From the NCBI GenBank assembly GCA_021383565.1, contig CP079699.1, forward strand, positions 2,108,001 to 2,172,000: a stretch of DNA of 64,000 bases, in the 5' to 3' direction. The translations under genes and the position numbers were made by a program. How positions within the stretch are numbered: the first letter of the stretch is position 1; each line of letters starts with the position of its first letter. The notes beneath the pieces were generated by a model, which saw only the letters and a list, made by a program, of their open reading frames with translations, searched no databases and had not been told where the DNA came from. Shown here piece after piece: positions 35,086-44,448 of this stretch. The DNA is from Levilactobacillus brevis. GTDB lineage: Bacteria > Bacillota > Bacilli > Lactobacillales > Lactobacillaceae.

Positions 35086-35679
35086 ATGAAAATTGGGGTT
35101 GTAGGTTCTGGTACGGTCGGCACGATTTTGACGCAAACGTTTAGTCGCGGGGACAATACGATTATCCTCAGTCACGCCGGTGGAGCGGCCAGTCTGGCGG
35201 CGCGGCATGCGGAATTTGCCGACAACGTGACGTTTGACGAGGTGACCGTGGCCTTGCAGCAACCACTGGTCATCATCGCGGTGCCCTTTACTGTCGCGCC
35301 CGATGTGCTCCGACAGGTGACGGACTACCAGCAACGGATCGTCGTGGACGTGACCAATCAATTTACCGCCGATTTCAAAAAGATTGATACACGACCATTG
35401 ACCGGAAGCGAGGTCATCGCCGCCGCGGCCCACAACGCGCGAGTCATCAAGGCCTTCAACACGTTGCCGCACGAGCTCATGACGGGGCAGGTCGCCGGTC
35501 CTGGTCGCCGGGTGCTCTTCTATGCTGGGGATGATCGTGAGGCCAAACGCACTTTCGCCGACCTGGTGAAGCCCCTCAATTTCCGGCCAGTTAACCTGGG
35601 CAAACTCCGTCACGGTGGCAGTGTCATGCAAGTTGGTGGCGGTCTCGGACACACGGCCTTCGTCCAGTTGGATGAGTAA
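35086..35679 (+). CDS. NADPH-dependent F420 reductase-like / NAD(P)-binding oxidoreductase
   Basis: 197 residues. The Rossmann motif GVVGSGTVGTIL opens the protein, followed by the pattern of the F420-dependent NADP reductase family (IIAVPFTVAPDVL, VVDVTNQF, IKAFNTLPHELM, LFYAGDDREAK). Lactobacilli do not make F420, so it probably handles another hydride acceptor. The ATG at 35086 has GAAAGGG upstream; the frame is open further up but without a site. Confidence 0.85.
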   Translation: MKIGVVGSGTVGTILTQTFSRGDNTIILSHAGGAASLAARHAEFADNVTFDEVTVALQQPLVIIAVPFTVAPDVLRQVTDYQQRIVVDVTNQFTADFKKIDTRPLTGSEVIAAAAHNARVIKAFNTLPHELMTGQVAGPGRRVLFYAGDDREAKRTFADLVKPLNFRPVNLGKLRHGGSVMQVGGGLGHTAFVQLDE

Positions 35680-35692
35680 GCCGCCTTTGAAA

Positions 35693-35708
35693 TGTTTCAT
35701 GTGAAACA
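35693..35708. promoter_or_regulatory. parS-like site (TGTTTCATGTGAAACA)
   Basis: One mismatch to parS; intergenic, 14 bases after the oxidoreductase stop and before a bidirectional terminator. Confidence 0.55.
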
Positions 35709-35716
35709 TGACTTCA

Positions 35717-35764
35717 AAAATAGCGCGCCAGTCTGGTAACTTCTCCCGACTGACGCGCTTTAAT
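35717..35764. terminator. Bidirectional terminator
   Basis: Stem AGCGCGCCAGTC/GACTGACGCGCT between convergent genes, with A-rich and T-rich flanks. Confidence 0.8.
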
Positions 35765-36210
35765 TAACTAAGTTTTTTATACAAGATACGATTCAGCCGG
35801 CCAAACTGATCTTCTCGGCGATCGACCAATTCGTAATCCAAGTGCTCGTATAGACCCACGTGGCGGGTAACGATGTACAGTTCGTCGATACCTGCCGCCT
35901 GGGCCGCCGCTTCCGCCTGCTGGACCAAACGCAAGCTGATCCCCTGACCGCGATCATCGGGACTCACGTAGACCGAGCTAACAAACGGAGAGTAGGGCGT
36001 GTCGGGCACGATGTCCGTTGCCAACAGCGCGCAGAAGCCGGCCATTTTATCGCCGTCCGTGGCATAGACGACGCGTTCCCACTGTTGCCACGTGGCGGTC
36101 TTCATGCGCTTCGCGAGGTGGGCGCCGGCTGGCCAGTCAATCGTCCCGATCTGTTCGGCGGCGGCCAACCAGGTGGCGCTGTGTGGCGTTAATAAGTGGT
36201 AAGCAGTCAC
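35764..36210 (-). CDS. GNAT-family N-acetyltransferase
   Basis: 148 residues with the GNAT acetyl-CoA motif A (SSVYVSPDDRGQGISLRLVQ, containing RGQGxxL) in the middle and ELYIVTRHVGLYEHLDYELV at the C-terminus. It transfers acetyl groups from acetyl-CoA to an unknown amine. It starts 23 bases downstream of the NADH oxidase-like gene on the same strand and may be co-transcribed with it. Confidence 0.88.
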   Translation of the reverse strand: MTAYHLLTPHSATWLAAAEQIGTIDWPAGAHLAKRMKTATWQQWERVVYATDGDKMAGFCALLATDIVPDTPYSPFVSSVYVSPDDRGQGISLRLVQQAEAAAQAAGIDELYIVTRHVGLYEHLDYELVDRREDQFGRLNRILYKKLS

Positions 36211-36231
36211 GGTGATTCCTCTTTTCTTCAG

Positions 36232-37587
36232 TTAAGTTCTGAGATACCCGTTTTCTTGATCTACCGCCTTTTGTGCGGCGAGATTTAGGTAGTTGAAGGG
36301 TTCGTTGAAGTTGGGTGAAAATAACATGTCCAGCATGGCCAGTTGGTCGATGGTCCCGCCGTTTTGCATGACGCCCGACACGGTATTAGCCGCCTGCGAG
36401 ACGTCGTGTTCACACATCAGCTGGGTGCCCAGAACCTTTCGTGTATTACGATCGTAAATTAAAATCACGGTAATTGGGTAGGCGTCGGGCATGAAGTCTG
36501 GACGGTAAGGCCCCGTGTAGGTGACGCTCGCCGCATTAATCTTGGCTTCCCGCGTCCGAGAAAGCGTCAGGCCGGTACAGGCGACCGTGTGATTGAAGAC
36601 CAACATGCCCGTCGTGACCTGGGTGCCAATCGTTCGTAGTCGACGCTCAAAGACGTTGATACCGGCCAGCGCACCCTGACGGATGGCGTGAGAGACCAGC
36701 GGCGCATAGGTCACCGTCTTAATCGGATTGTAGTGGCTCACGGCGGCGTCCCCGGCGGCTAAAATGTCGCGGTCCGAGGATTGCATGTAGTCATCGGTTA
36801 AAATCGCCCCGTTCTGGGCCATGGCAACCTGACCCTGGAGAAGCTCCGTTTGGGGGATAACGCCCGCACTGATGGCGGCCATATCGACCTCGAAGTCGCC
36901 GGCCTCTGAATTTAACAGGAGCTGACCATCCGGCGCGTCCTGAAAGCCGGTCACTCGGGTGTTAGTGAGAACGTGAACGCCCTTATCCGTGAGCAACTGC
37001 GCAATCTTCTCAGATAGCTCCGGCTCAACGTAATCGTCGAGTAGGTGCGCGGGCTGTTGAATTAAAATGACCTCGTGCCCGGACTCCCGATACCCTTCGG
37101 CTAGTTCAATGCCGACGTAGCCGCCCCCGATAATGGCGACCTTTTGTTTTTGAGCGGTATAGGTACAGATGTTATTGGCCTGACTGTAAGTCTTGCAGAG
37201 CAGGACGCGGGGATTCTCGATGCCTGGAATGGCGGGAATCGCCGTGATCGAGCCGGTCGCCATGATGAGTTTGTCGTAAGTCACGGTCGTCTGGGCCTTG
37301 GTGATGAGGTTCTGGACCAACAGGGTGTGGTCGTGAGCGTTGACGCGGATGACATCATAATTTAGGTTCAGGTCGACGCCGCGGCGCGTGAAATCAGCGG
37401 GTTCCTGGTACTGGGCGTCCGACAACGCGCGGACGGTCCCCTTAATATGTAAATACGTGGCGCAAGACAAATAAGAAATGTCAGACTGGCGCTCATAGAC
37501 GACGATTTTCGCCTGGGGATAATTTTTAAGAATTTGTTTGACCGCAGCGATACCGGCGTGCGTGCAACCAATAATCACGACTTTCAT
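36232..37587 (-). CDS. FAD-dependent NADH oxidase / CoA-disulfide reductase family
   Basis: 451 residues. An N-terminal FAD-binding GxHxGxxA-like motif (IIGCTHAGIAAV), redox-active Cys42 in LSCATYLHI, a second dinucleotide fold (VAIIGGGYVGIELAEGY) for NADH, DILAAGDAA for FAD, and a C-terminal dimerisation domain. The single-cysteine type fits water-forming NADH oxidase or NADH peroxidase, used by lactobacilli for oxygen tolerance and NAD+ recycling. Reaction choice (oxidase, peroxidase or CoA-disulfide) cannot be settled by eye. Confidence 0.9.
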   Translation of the reverse strand: MKVVIIGCTHAGIAAVKQILKNYPQAKIVVYERQSDISYLSCATYLHIKGTVRALSDAQYQEPADFTRRGVDLNLNYDVIRVNAHDHTLLVQNLITKAQTTVTYDKLIMATGSITAIPAIPGIENPRVLLCKTYSQANNICTYTAQKQKVAIIGGGYVGIELAEGYRESGHEVILIQQPAHLLDDYVEPELSEKIAQLLTDKGVHVLTNTRVTGFQDAPDGQLLLNSEAGDFEVDMAAISAGVIPQTELLQGQVAMAQNGAILTDDYMQSSDRDILAAGDAAVSHYNPIKTVTYAPLVSHAIRQGALAGINVFERRLRTIGTQVTTGMLVFNHTVACTGLTLSRTREAKINAASVTYTGPYRPDFMPDAYPITVILIYDRNTRKVLGTQLMCEHDVSQAANTVSGVMQNGGTIDQLAMLDMLFSPNFNEPFNYLNLAAQKAVDQENGYLRT

Positions 37588-37681
37588 TTAGACAAGCCCT
37601 TTCTTTTTTAACTTATTTCGGTCTTTTATAGTATACTGATGTTATAGTTAATGCAAACCATCCATTTAGGGGGTATTTTTA

Positions 37682-38374
37682 TTGAAAATCACGTATCGTT
37701 ATTTCGTTCAACCACAGATTGATACGGCCACTAAAACTATTTTTGGCTACGAGCTGTTGATGAAACAACTTACCCCTGATGGCTGGCGACTGCCAGAGTC
37801 CTTTTCCGCCATCGACCCGCAGATTATCGCGGATCTTCTCGTGGAGACGACCAAGGTGTTATCACTCAAGGTCCGCTACTGCTCGGTGAATGTGAGTCGC
37901 GAGCAGTTGATGACCACGCCGATTACCAACGCCATCATTAAGAGTCAAGAACAACTCTACCCCACGAAACTAGTGGTGGAGTTAACCGAAGACGATGGTC
38001 CTCAGAAGTACACGATGGCCGACCTGTTGCCGCAACTCAAGCGGTTCATCGACCAGGGAATGGAACTGTCCCTCGATGATGTGGGGACGGGTGATAATTA
38101 CTTTAAGGATGTTCAAGAACTATTGCCGTTAGCCTCAGAGATTAAATTTGCTTTGCAGAACTTCAACCGGGATTTCAAAGATCCCCATATTTTACAGAAA
38201 CTCCACTTCTGGCACGCGATTAGCGCGGAGTATGGTCTACGCCTCGTTTTAGAGGGGATTGAGGACCAAGCGGATAATCGCCTCAGCAAGAAGCTGGGGA
38301 TTCGGTTGAAACAAGGCTACTACTTTAGTAAACCACAATTGTTGAAGTTACCACAAGATACTTGCTTGACCTAA
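37682..38374 (+). CDS. EAL-domain protein (putative c-di-GMP phosphodiesterase)
   Basis: 230 residues, a lone EAL domain. Residues for metal binding and catalysis are largely in place: ELL for EAL (FGYELLMK), NVS, ELTED, DDVGTGDN, EIKFA and LEGIED. It would hydrolyse cyclic-di-GMP or bind it as a receptor. The start is TTG at 37682; GGGGG lies 12 or so bases before, so the start is weak. A TATACT -10 lies at about 37633. No GGDEF partner is in the window apart from the degenerate one in GdpP. Confidence 0.85.
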   Translation: MKITYRYFVQPQIDTATKTIFGYELLMKQLTPDGWRLPESFSAIDPQIIADLLVETTKVLSLKVRYCSVNVSREQLMTTPITNAIIKSQEQLYPTKLVVELTEDDGPQKYTMADLLPQLKRFIDQGMELSLDDVGTGDNYFKDVQELLPLASEIKFALQNFNRDFKDPHILQKLHFWHAISAEYGLRLVLEGIEDQADNRLSKKLGIRLKQGYYFSKPQLLKLPQDTCLT

Positions 38375-38403
38375 ATGAAGATTTTGACCCATTAGTGGGC
38401 AAG

Positions 38404-38446
38404 AGTAGGGCTACTGGTCGAATTGGCTGGTAGCACTACTTTTTTA
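38404..38446 (+). terminator. EAL gene terminator
   Basis: Stem AGTAGGGCTAC/GTAGCACTACT followed by TTTTTT. Confidence 0.85.
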
Positions 38447-38749
38447 TAAATAAAATTATAATAGAATACAATAAAAATAATTTACAATTCTAATGGTCTT
38501 TGGGCGTGATTATCTGGTATACTGGAGTCAGAGAAAAAGTGAAGTTGATATTCTGATGGGACTAGCCGGTGAGAACTAGGGGTTGGTTAGTCTGATTAGG
38601 TTGAGAAGTTTAAACAGAAGGATGAGCGTTGGGCCTACGACAATTAAATTGATGGTAAACCTAATTAACTTCTAATCCAGCTAAGCGTTGGTTGAAAGAA
38701 ACGGAAAATGCGCTCAAGGAAAGGATTACATACAGAGGAGGCATTTGTC
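38447..38749 (+). other. Promoter and long leader of the surface protein gene
   Basis: A probable -10 TATACT (about 38517-38522) is followed by a leader of about 220 nt with related short motifs (TTAGGTT...GAAGTTT near 38596 and AACCTAATTAACTTC near 38657) that could pair. No open frame is supported. The leader ends in GAGGAGG before the ATG at 38750. Confidence 0.4.
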
Positions 38750-40672
38750 ATGATCGTGGGGAGGATGGTTCGGCTGCTTGTCGCAATGCTGGCTGTCTTA
38801 GTGATGATGGGGATTCGTCAGCAAATGGCGCAGTCACGCGAGGTTGTTGTGTACGCGGCGACGATTCCGGGGATGCAGAAGCCTAGCCCGGCACCGATTG
38901 GGATGTTGGGTTTGTATTTGAATACGGGATTTAATTTACAACCCGCGGATGTTTATACCTCTGTTGGGCATGAGAAGATGTTGAGTACAGGAACTGCTCA
39001 TTCTGTACTTGATTTACTTTATCTTTATGCTACGGATCATTTCCAATGGGCACAGTCAGAAGATGAGGGGGTTAATTGGAAAGATATGCCGGGAAAAGAC
39101 GGCGCTAACTTAATGGTGACGCCTGAGAAGGTAGGGACAGTCTACTATCAACAAAGATTTAAGTACTATCATATTATAAATACGTGGCCGCAAGTTGTTA
39201 CACTTCCGTTAGTACCAACGACCTACTATTCACGTGTCGCTGCCATAACTACCTTTCCAGTCCCAATCTCTGCAACAGATTTAACCGTAACAACTGATAA
39301 CGACTATCTGTATAACAATCAGAAAGATGCGCAACAAACTTATGTCCATGCCACGCCAACGCCGGTAAATGCCACTGGGGACATCATCTGGTCGAGTTCG
39401 GATACGAGCCTGGCAACCGTTTCTGAACACACGGGTGAGGTGACGGCGAATATTAGTGGTGAGACCGGAGTCGTCAAGATAAAAGGGACGCTGACCAATT
39501 CAGATGGGACGTCTGTTGCGGCTGAGGTACCGATTACGATTGGTGGTGGCCTAGACTCGCAAACGGTTGATGAGGGGCAAACGGCAACGTTTACGATTCG
39601 GGGAAAGTTCGATCAAACACCCGAGAATATCACGTGGTATCGCGTGGATAATCAAGGACGCAGTACAAAGATTAACGGGCAATCTGGCTTGAGTTACACC
39701 ACGCCGGCGTCTACTCAGGCGGATAATCAACAACACTACTATGCCGTGGTGACCATTAAGGATGCCGGTGATAAACTGCACCCGATTACGACTAATCAGG
39801 CCCTACTAACCGTAATTCCAGATCCAACGCCAAAGGTGACCGTCACGAATACGGTGGAAAATTTAAGCACGAATAGTAAGCCGTCAACTACGCTCGATAA
39901 CGTACACTATAATGATATCTGTCAGATAACAGGGACGGTGACGGATACAAATGCGGCGTCTAAACTAGATGATGGTGACTTTTCCATTAATTTACCGAAA
40001 GATGCGGACGGCATCCTTGTAGAGGTGGATGGGAAACCAGCTGGATACAAGACTACAGACAATGGCGCGCAGAAAAATTACTTGGCGACTGGTCAGAGTT
40101 TCAAGGATGAAAAGACGCATACGTTTAGTGTGTCATTCATAAACCATCAGAAGCAAAATTTAAGATATTCAACCGGCGTTACATTTCAGGGATACGCCGA
40201 TAAGAGTCGCAGTCAGTCACTGGGTACCTTTACAGGGAATGATGTCCAGCTAAACTTTACCGATGGCAAATTGAAGGCCGTTGCTAATGATGTCGATTTC
40301 GGCCGCCTAACGATGCAAAATCTCGGGCAAAATTTACCAGGGAAAGCCGCTGGGGATGGGGAATTGTTGGATATTACGGATAATCGGCAAAATAAGGCCG
40401 CTACTCGCATCGATTTACGCCAGTCGGCACCGTTAAACAATGGGCAAGCGAATCTGGCCGCTACGATGAGTTTTGATCCCGGGAGTAAACAGGCGCGGTT
40501 ACCTTTGTCGACTGCAGACCAGACGCTTGTGACGACCAAAGCTGGCGATACCTTGTCTTCAATCGGCGGGGCACAGGGGCAAGGGCTAACCATTAAGGTG
40601 ACCACTGGCGACTTCCAGCCAGGGACGACGTACACGACCCAATTAATCTGGAGTATTGTCACGGGACCATGA
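38750..40672 (+). CDS. Secreted surface protein with Ig-like domain and WxL-like C-terminus
   Basis: 640 residues from the ATG at 38750 (GAGGAGG eight bases upstream). A signal peptide (about 1-35), an N-terminal region of unknown fold, a BIG2-like module (ATGDIIWSSSDTSLATVSEH, near 215-270), a second Ig-like module (EGQTATFTIRGKFDQTPENI), and a C-terminal stretch ending TYTTQLIWSIVTGP, which resembles the second motif of WxL domains that bind peptidoglycan non-covalently. Base composition is more AT-rich than its neighbours, suggesting acquisition by transfer. An orphan: no DUF916 partner is adjacent. Confidence 0.75.
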   Translation: MIVGRMVRLLVAMLAVLVMMGIRQQMAQSREVVVYAATIPGMQKPSPAPIGMLGLYLNTGFNLQPADVYTSVGHEKMLSTGTAHSVLDLLYLYATDHFQWAQSEDEGVNWKDMPGKDGANLMVTPEKVGTVYYQQRFKYYHIINTWPQVVTLPLVPTTYYSRVAAITTFPVPISATDLTVTTDNDYLYNNQKDAQQTYVHATPTPVNATGDIIWSSSDTSLATVSEHTGEVTANISGETGVVKIKGTLTNSDGTSVAAEVPITIGGGLDSQTVDEGQTATFTIRGKFDQTPENITWYRVDNQGRSTKINGQSGLSYTTPASTQADNQQHYYAVVTIKDAGDKLHPITTNQALLTVIPDPTPKVTVTNTVENLSTNSKPSTTLDNVHYNDICQITGTVTDTNAASKLDDGDFSINLPKDADGILVEVDGKPAGYKTTDNGAQKNYLATGQSFKDEKTHTFSVSFINHQKQNLRYSTGVTFQGYADKSRSQSLGTFTGNDVQLNFTDGKLKAVANDVDFGRLTMQNLGQNLPGKAAGDGELLDITDNRQNKAATRIDLRQSAPLNNGQANLAATMSFDPGSKQARLPLSTADQTLVTTKAGDTLSSIGGAQGQGLTIKVTTGDFQPGTTYTTQLIWSIVTGP

Positions 40673-40674
40673 GA

Positions 40675-40690
40675 TGTTTCATGTGAAACA
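40675..40690. promoter_or_regulatory. parS-like site (TGTTTCATGTGAAACA)
   Basis: One mismatch to parS; starts two bases after the stop codon of the surface protein gene. Confidence 0.55.
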
Positions 40691-40865
40691 AGTTGTCACC
40701 GGGAGATGAGGGCCGAGTTGATTTAATCCAAGTGAAACTCAGAATTTCGTTAATCTTGGTAGAGATAGTATAATAGTTAAGAATGACGGTTGTCGAAACA
40801 AGACGGCGGTCGCTACGTACCAGACTTAGCGAATTAAATGAGCAATTCGAAGGAGTAAATCAACC

Positions 40866-42863
40866 ATGAAGCACATCGTAGCGGGAATTATTGCCCACGT
40901 CGATGCCGGGAAGACCACGCTGTCAGAGGCGTTGTTATACCGGTCCGGCGCGTTGCGGCAATTGGGGCGCGTGGATAACGGCGACGCCTTTCTTGATCCC
41001 GATGATCTGGAAAAACAGCGTGGCATTACGATCTTTTCCCATCAGGCGAGTCTCCAGCACGGTGACCTCGATCTCACGTTACTGGATACCCCGGGGCACG
41101 TGGATTTTGCCTCCCAAACGGAACAAGTTTTAAGTGTCCTCGATTATGCCATCTTAGTGGTTTCGGCCACCGATGGCATTCAGGGGTATACGCGGACGTT
41201 GTGGCGCCTGTTGCAACATTACCGGGTCCCCACGTTTATCTTTGTCAATAAAATGGACGCGGATACCGCCGACCGTGAGCGGGTCTTGGCCCAGCTCCAA
41301 CAGGTCTTTTCGCCGGGGTGTATTGCCTTTAACGATGAGACGACTGCGGACGGGGCTATTCCAGCGGCGTCCTACGAGGATCTCGCCATGCAAGACGACG
41401 CGGTACTGGCGGACTTCTTGGATAGCGGCACGGTGGCTGATGCGACCGTGCGTCAAATGATTCAGGCACGTCAGGTTTTCCCCTGTTACTTTGGGGCGGC
41501 CTTGAAGTTGGCTGGGATTGACAGCCTACTGGCGGGCCTCGAACAGTGGACGCAGGCCGTGACCTACCCCGCTGAATTTGGCGCGAAGGTTTTTAAAATT
41601 TCTCACGACGATAAGGGTGAGCGACTCACGTGGTTGCGGTTAACCGGGGGCGTTTTAGCCAATAAAGACGTGATCCTCGACGAACAAAAGGTGAATCCGC
41701 TACGGGTGTATGACGGGGCTAAATTCACCATTCAGTCCCAAGTGACTGCGGGTGAAGTCTGTGCCATTCCTAACCTGACGGCGACACATCCGGGTCAGGG
41801 GTTGGGTCAGCAGGCCGCGGGACGAACGCCGGAAATTCAGCCGGTGTTAAACTACACGTTGGACCCCAAGGACAATGATATTCACACGTGTCTGACGATT
41901 CTCCGCCAGCTGGAGGACGAAGATCCTCAGCTTCACGTGGCGTGGTCCAGTCATTTACAAGAGATTCGCGTTCAGATCATGGGCGCCGTTCAATTGGAAA
42001 TTCTCCAGCAAATCTTACGCGAACGATTCAACCTCGACGTCGGTTTTGGCGCGGGGAGCATTCTCTACAAGGAGACGTTGACCCAGGCGGTAGAAGGCGT
42101 GGGCCACTTCGAACCGTTGCGTCACTACGCTGAAGTTCACCTCCTCATGCAACCAGCACCGCGGGGCAGTGGCGTCACCTTTGCGGCCGACTGTGACTTG
42201 GAAATTCTCGGGAAAAACTGGCAGCATCAAGTGCTGACGAGCCTGCGGGCCAAGGAACATTTGGGTGTCTTGACGGGCGCCCCACTGACGGACGTCAAGA
42301 TTGCCTTGGTGACCGGTCGTGCCAGTATCGTGCATTCGGTGGGCGGTGACTTTCGTGAGGCCACCTGGCGTGCGGTACGGCAAGGTTTGATGATGGCGCA
42401 GGCAGCTGGTCACGCTGAACTGCTGGAACCATGGTATCGTTTCCGGTTGGAGGTCGGTCAGGAGCAGGTCGGTCGAGCGATGACGGATATTCAGCGCATG
42501 CATGGGCAGTTTGATACGCCCGACACAGCTGCTGGTACCAATGCAGCTGCGGGCATGACGGTTCTGACGGGAACGGCCCCGGTCAGCGAGATGCAGGGTT
42601 ACGTGCAGGAAGTCAATGCCTACACGCACGGTCAGGGCCAACTGGAATGTTTGATCGACGGCTACCGACCGTGCCACAATGCGGCGGAAGTCGTTGCGGC
42701 CGCGGATTATGATCCGGTCGGTGATTTGGATAACACGCCGGGGTCCGTCTTCTGTGCGCACGGCGCGGGCTACCCCGTTCACTGGGATGATGTCCCGGGG
42801 ATGGCGCACGTGGATTATGCGTATTCGGCGGCTGACTTGGCAAAATTAAAAATAACGGAATAA
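40866..42863 (+). CDS. TetM/TetO-family ribosome-protection-type GTPase
   Basis: 665 residues related to EF-G. G1 is AHVDAGKTTLSEAL, switch I RGITIFS, G3 DTPGHVDF, G4 NKMD, followed by domains II-V as in ribosomal protection proteins. Members release tetracycline from the ribosome; chromosomal relatives in lactobacilli are often annotated this way without proven resistance. AAGGAG lies before the ATG. Single-copy context, base composition and a strong terminator suggest a native gene rather than a recently acquired one. Confidence 0.88.
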   Translation: MKHIVAGIIAHVDAGKTTLSEALLYRSGALRQLGRVDNGDAFLDPDDLEKQRGITIFSHQASLQHGDLDLTLLDTPGHVDFASQTEQVLSVLDYAILVVSATDGIQGYTRTLWRLLQHYRVPTFIFVNKMDADTADRERVLAQLQQVFSPGCIAFNDETTADGAIPAASYEDLAMQDDAVLADFLDSGTVADATVRQMIQARQVFPCYFGAALKLAGIDSLLAGLEQWTQAVTYPAEFGAKVFKISHDDKGERLTWLRLTGGVLANKDVILDEQKVNPLRVYDGAKFTIQSQVTAGEVCAIPNLTATHPGQGLGQQAAGRTPEIQPVLNYTLDPKDNDIHTCLTILRQLEDEDPQLHVAWSSHLQEIRVQIMGAVQLEILQQILRERFNLDVGFGAGSILYKETLTQAVEGVGHFEPLRHYAEVHLLMQPAPRGSGVTFAADCDLEILGKNWQHQVLTSLRAKEHLGVLTGAPLTDVKIALVTGRASIVHSVGGDFREATWRAVRQGLMMAQAAGHAELLEPWYRFRLEVGQEQVGRAMTDIQRMHGQFDTPDTAAGTNAAAGMTVLTGTAPVSEMQGYVQEVNAYTHGQGQLECLIDGYRPCHNAAEVVAAADYDPVGDLDNTPGSVFCAHGAGYPVHWDDVPGMAHVDYAYSAADLAKLKITE

Positions 42864-42869
42864 TTCCCT

Positions 42870-42906
42870 AAACGGCGTGATTTATCCTCAAAATCACGCC
42901 GTTTTT
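42870..42906 (+). terminator. Terminator of the GTPase gene
   Basis: Perfect 14-bp stem AAACGGCGTGATTT/AAATCACGCCGTTT followed by T5. Confidence 0.93.
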
Positions 42907-43006
42907 AGCCCCAACGTCACCATTTGGCGCCCATAACTTGTATAATCAGAGGCGGAGTTGGCAGGGAGAGTCTCCAACTTCAAAATGCAGGAAAGTAGGG
43001 GATGTT

Positions 43007-43465
43007 ATGTTCAAGAAGTTACTGGGATTAAGCACACTACTCGCCGTGGGGGTCGTAGGTGGCCTGCTGGGTCCCGCCCAACCAGCCGCTGCGCGCTCGC
43101 CTAAAACGTTGCGGGGAATAGCCTACACGCACACCACACCGGTGCGGTCGCGGGGAACCTGGTACAACTGGGACAAGGAGATCGGTGCGAACAAGATTAT
43201 TGTAAAGAAGCACCAGGTCAAGTGGTATTACCGGCAACATAAGCAGGGAAAGTGGCATCACGAACAGACCTTAACCGGCAAGAAGCTCTACGTTTATCAC
43301 CAGACGTTACAGCATAAGAAATTGTTTGGCTTCTACGCAGCTTATGAAGATGACTTTAACTTCTTTTACACGGGGACAAAGAAGATTCACGGCAAGTCCG
43401 TCAAATATCTCTCCTCGGCCGGACTGTATACGTATTATCATGCGTGGAAATATGCGACTCGTTAG
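43007..43465 (+). CDS. Small secreted protein of unknown function
   Basis: 152 residues from the ATG at 43007 (AGGGGA upstream). A signal peptide (1-27, cleavage near PAAARS) precedes a Tyr/His/Lys-rich domain (WYNWDKEIGANKIIVKKHQ, WYYRQHKQGKWHHE). Such proteins are common exported proteins of unknown role in lactobacilli and share style with the frameshifted gene at 34426-34918. Confidence 0.72.
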   Translation: MFKKLLGLSTLLAVGVVGGLLGPAQPAAARSPKTLRGIAYTHTTPVRSRGTWYNWDKEIGANKIIVKKHQVKWYYRQHKQGKWHHEQTLTGKKLYVYHQTLQHKKLFGFYAAYEDDFNFFYTGTKKIHGKSVKYLSSAGLYTYYHAWKYATR

Positions 43466-43590
43466 CGCTACCAAGCAGTCCTAGTCTGACGTAAGTTTCA
43501 TGCGCCGCGCTACTGTGCTATACTATGGCCATTCTAGGGATTTGCAGGCGATACCCAGGCTAACATTGCCGTCGATGGAAAGGAATTACC

Positions 43591-44256
43591 ATGCGTCTAA
43601 ATGTTTTGCAACACACGTCTGACGAGGGACCCGGAGCCATTGTAAGCTGGGCTCGGCAGCGAGGATATACGCTGTACACGTATCATCCCGACCAATTCGG
43701 TCAGTTACCGACGGCGGATGAGACGGACCTACTCGTTGTTTTGGGTGGTCCCATGAGTCCTAACGATGAGTATCCTTGGATCAAGCAGGAGCGGGCCCTC
43801 ATTAGGGAGCTTTTGAACCGCGACGTTCCTATATTCGGCGCATGCTTCGGTGCGCAGCAGATTACCAAGACGCTGGGGTATCCGGTAACCAAGGCGCCCG
43901 CTAAGGAGGTGGGCTGGGCCCCGGTTTATCGGCAAGGTACCGTGATTCCCGGGTTATCCGCCCAACTGAATGTTCTCCACTGGCATGAAGAGATGTTTAC
44001 CTTACCGGAGACGGCCCAGCTACTCTTTTCTAGTGATCGGGTTGCCAATCAAGGATTTGTCCTGAATCATCGGGTCGTGGGGCTACAATTTCACATCGAA
44101 CCGGAGGCCGCTAATGTTTGCGAAATGGTCATCAATGACTTCCCTTACATTGCGGGCTCCGTACTCCAGCAAACGGCGGCAGATATTCTAGCAACGCCAG
44201 TCCCCGCGGAGAATCGGCGGGCTTTATTTCAAATCTTAGACTATATCACGTCTTAA
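43591..44256 (+). CDS. Class I glutamine amidotransferase
   Basis: 221 residues of the GATase1 fold. Nucleophile Cys lies in FGACFGAQQITKTLG, and the His-Glu pair in LQFHIEPEA. The enzyme is of the stand-alone GMP-synthase-like group (LLVVLGGPMSPND), which hydrolyses gamma-glutamyl amides or serves an unknown synthetase. A ribosome-binding site AAAGGAA precedes the ATG. No partner synthetase is adjacent. Confidence 0.9.
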   Translation: MRLNVLQHTSDEGPGAIVSWARQRGYTLYTYHPDQFGQLPTADETDLLVVLGGPMSPNDEYPWIKQERALIRELLNRDVPIFGACFGAQQITKTLGYPVTKAPAKEVGWAPVYRQGTVIPGLSAQLNVLHWHEEMFTLPETAQLLFSSDRVANQGFVLNHRVVGLQFHIEPEAANVCEMVINDFPYIAGSVLQQTAADILATPVPAENRRALFQILDYITS

Positions 44257-44417
44257 TTGGCCAATCCAAATAGTGGTGAACTGAGAACCAGTCAGTTTGC
44301 CACTATTATTAATAATTAACGATTGATAATTAGCATCAAACCAATTTGTTACAACGTTTTACCCATTTCCCTTGCCCTCCCATCAGCTATCCTGTAAACT
44401 GACAATTACACAAATTA

Positions 44418-44431
44418 TGCAAACGTTTTAA
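44418..44431. promoter_or_regulatory. cre-like CcpA site (TGCAAACGTTTTAA)
   Basis: One mismatch to TGNAARCGNWWWCA, 18 bases before the DUF1097 gene start. Confidence 0.4.
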
Positions 44432-44448
44432 CGTAAAAGGGGTAGCTC

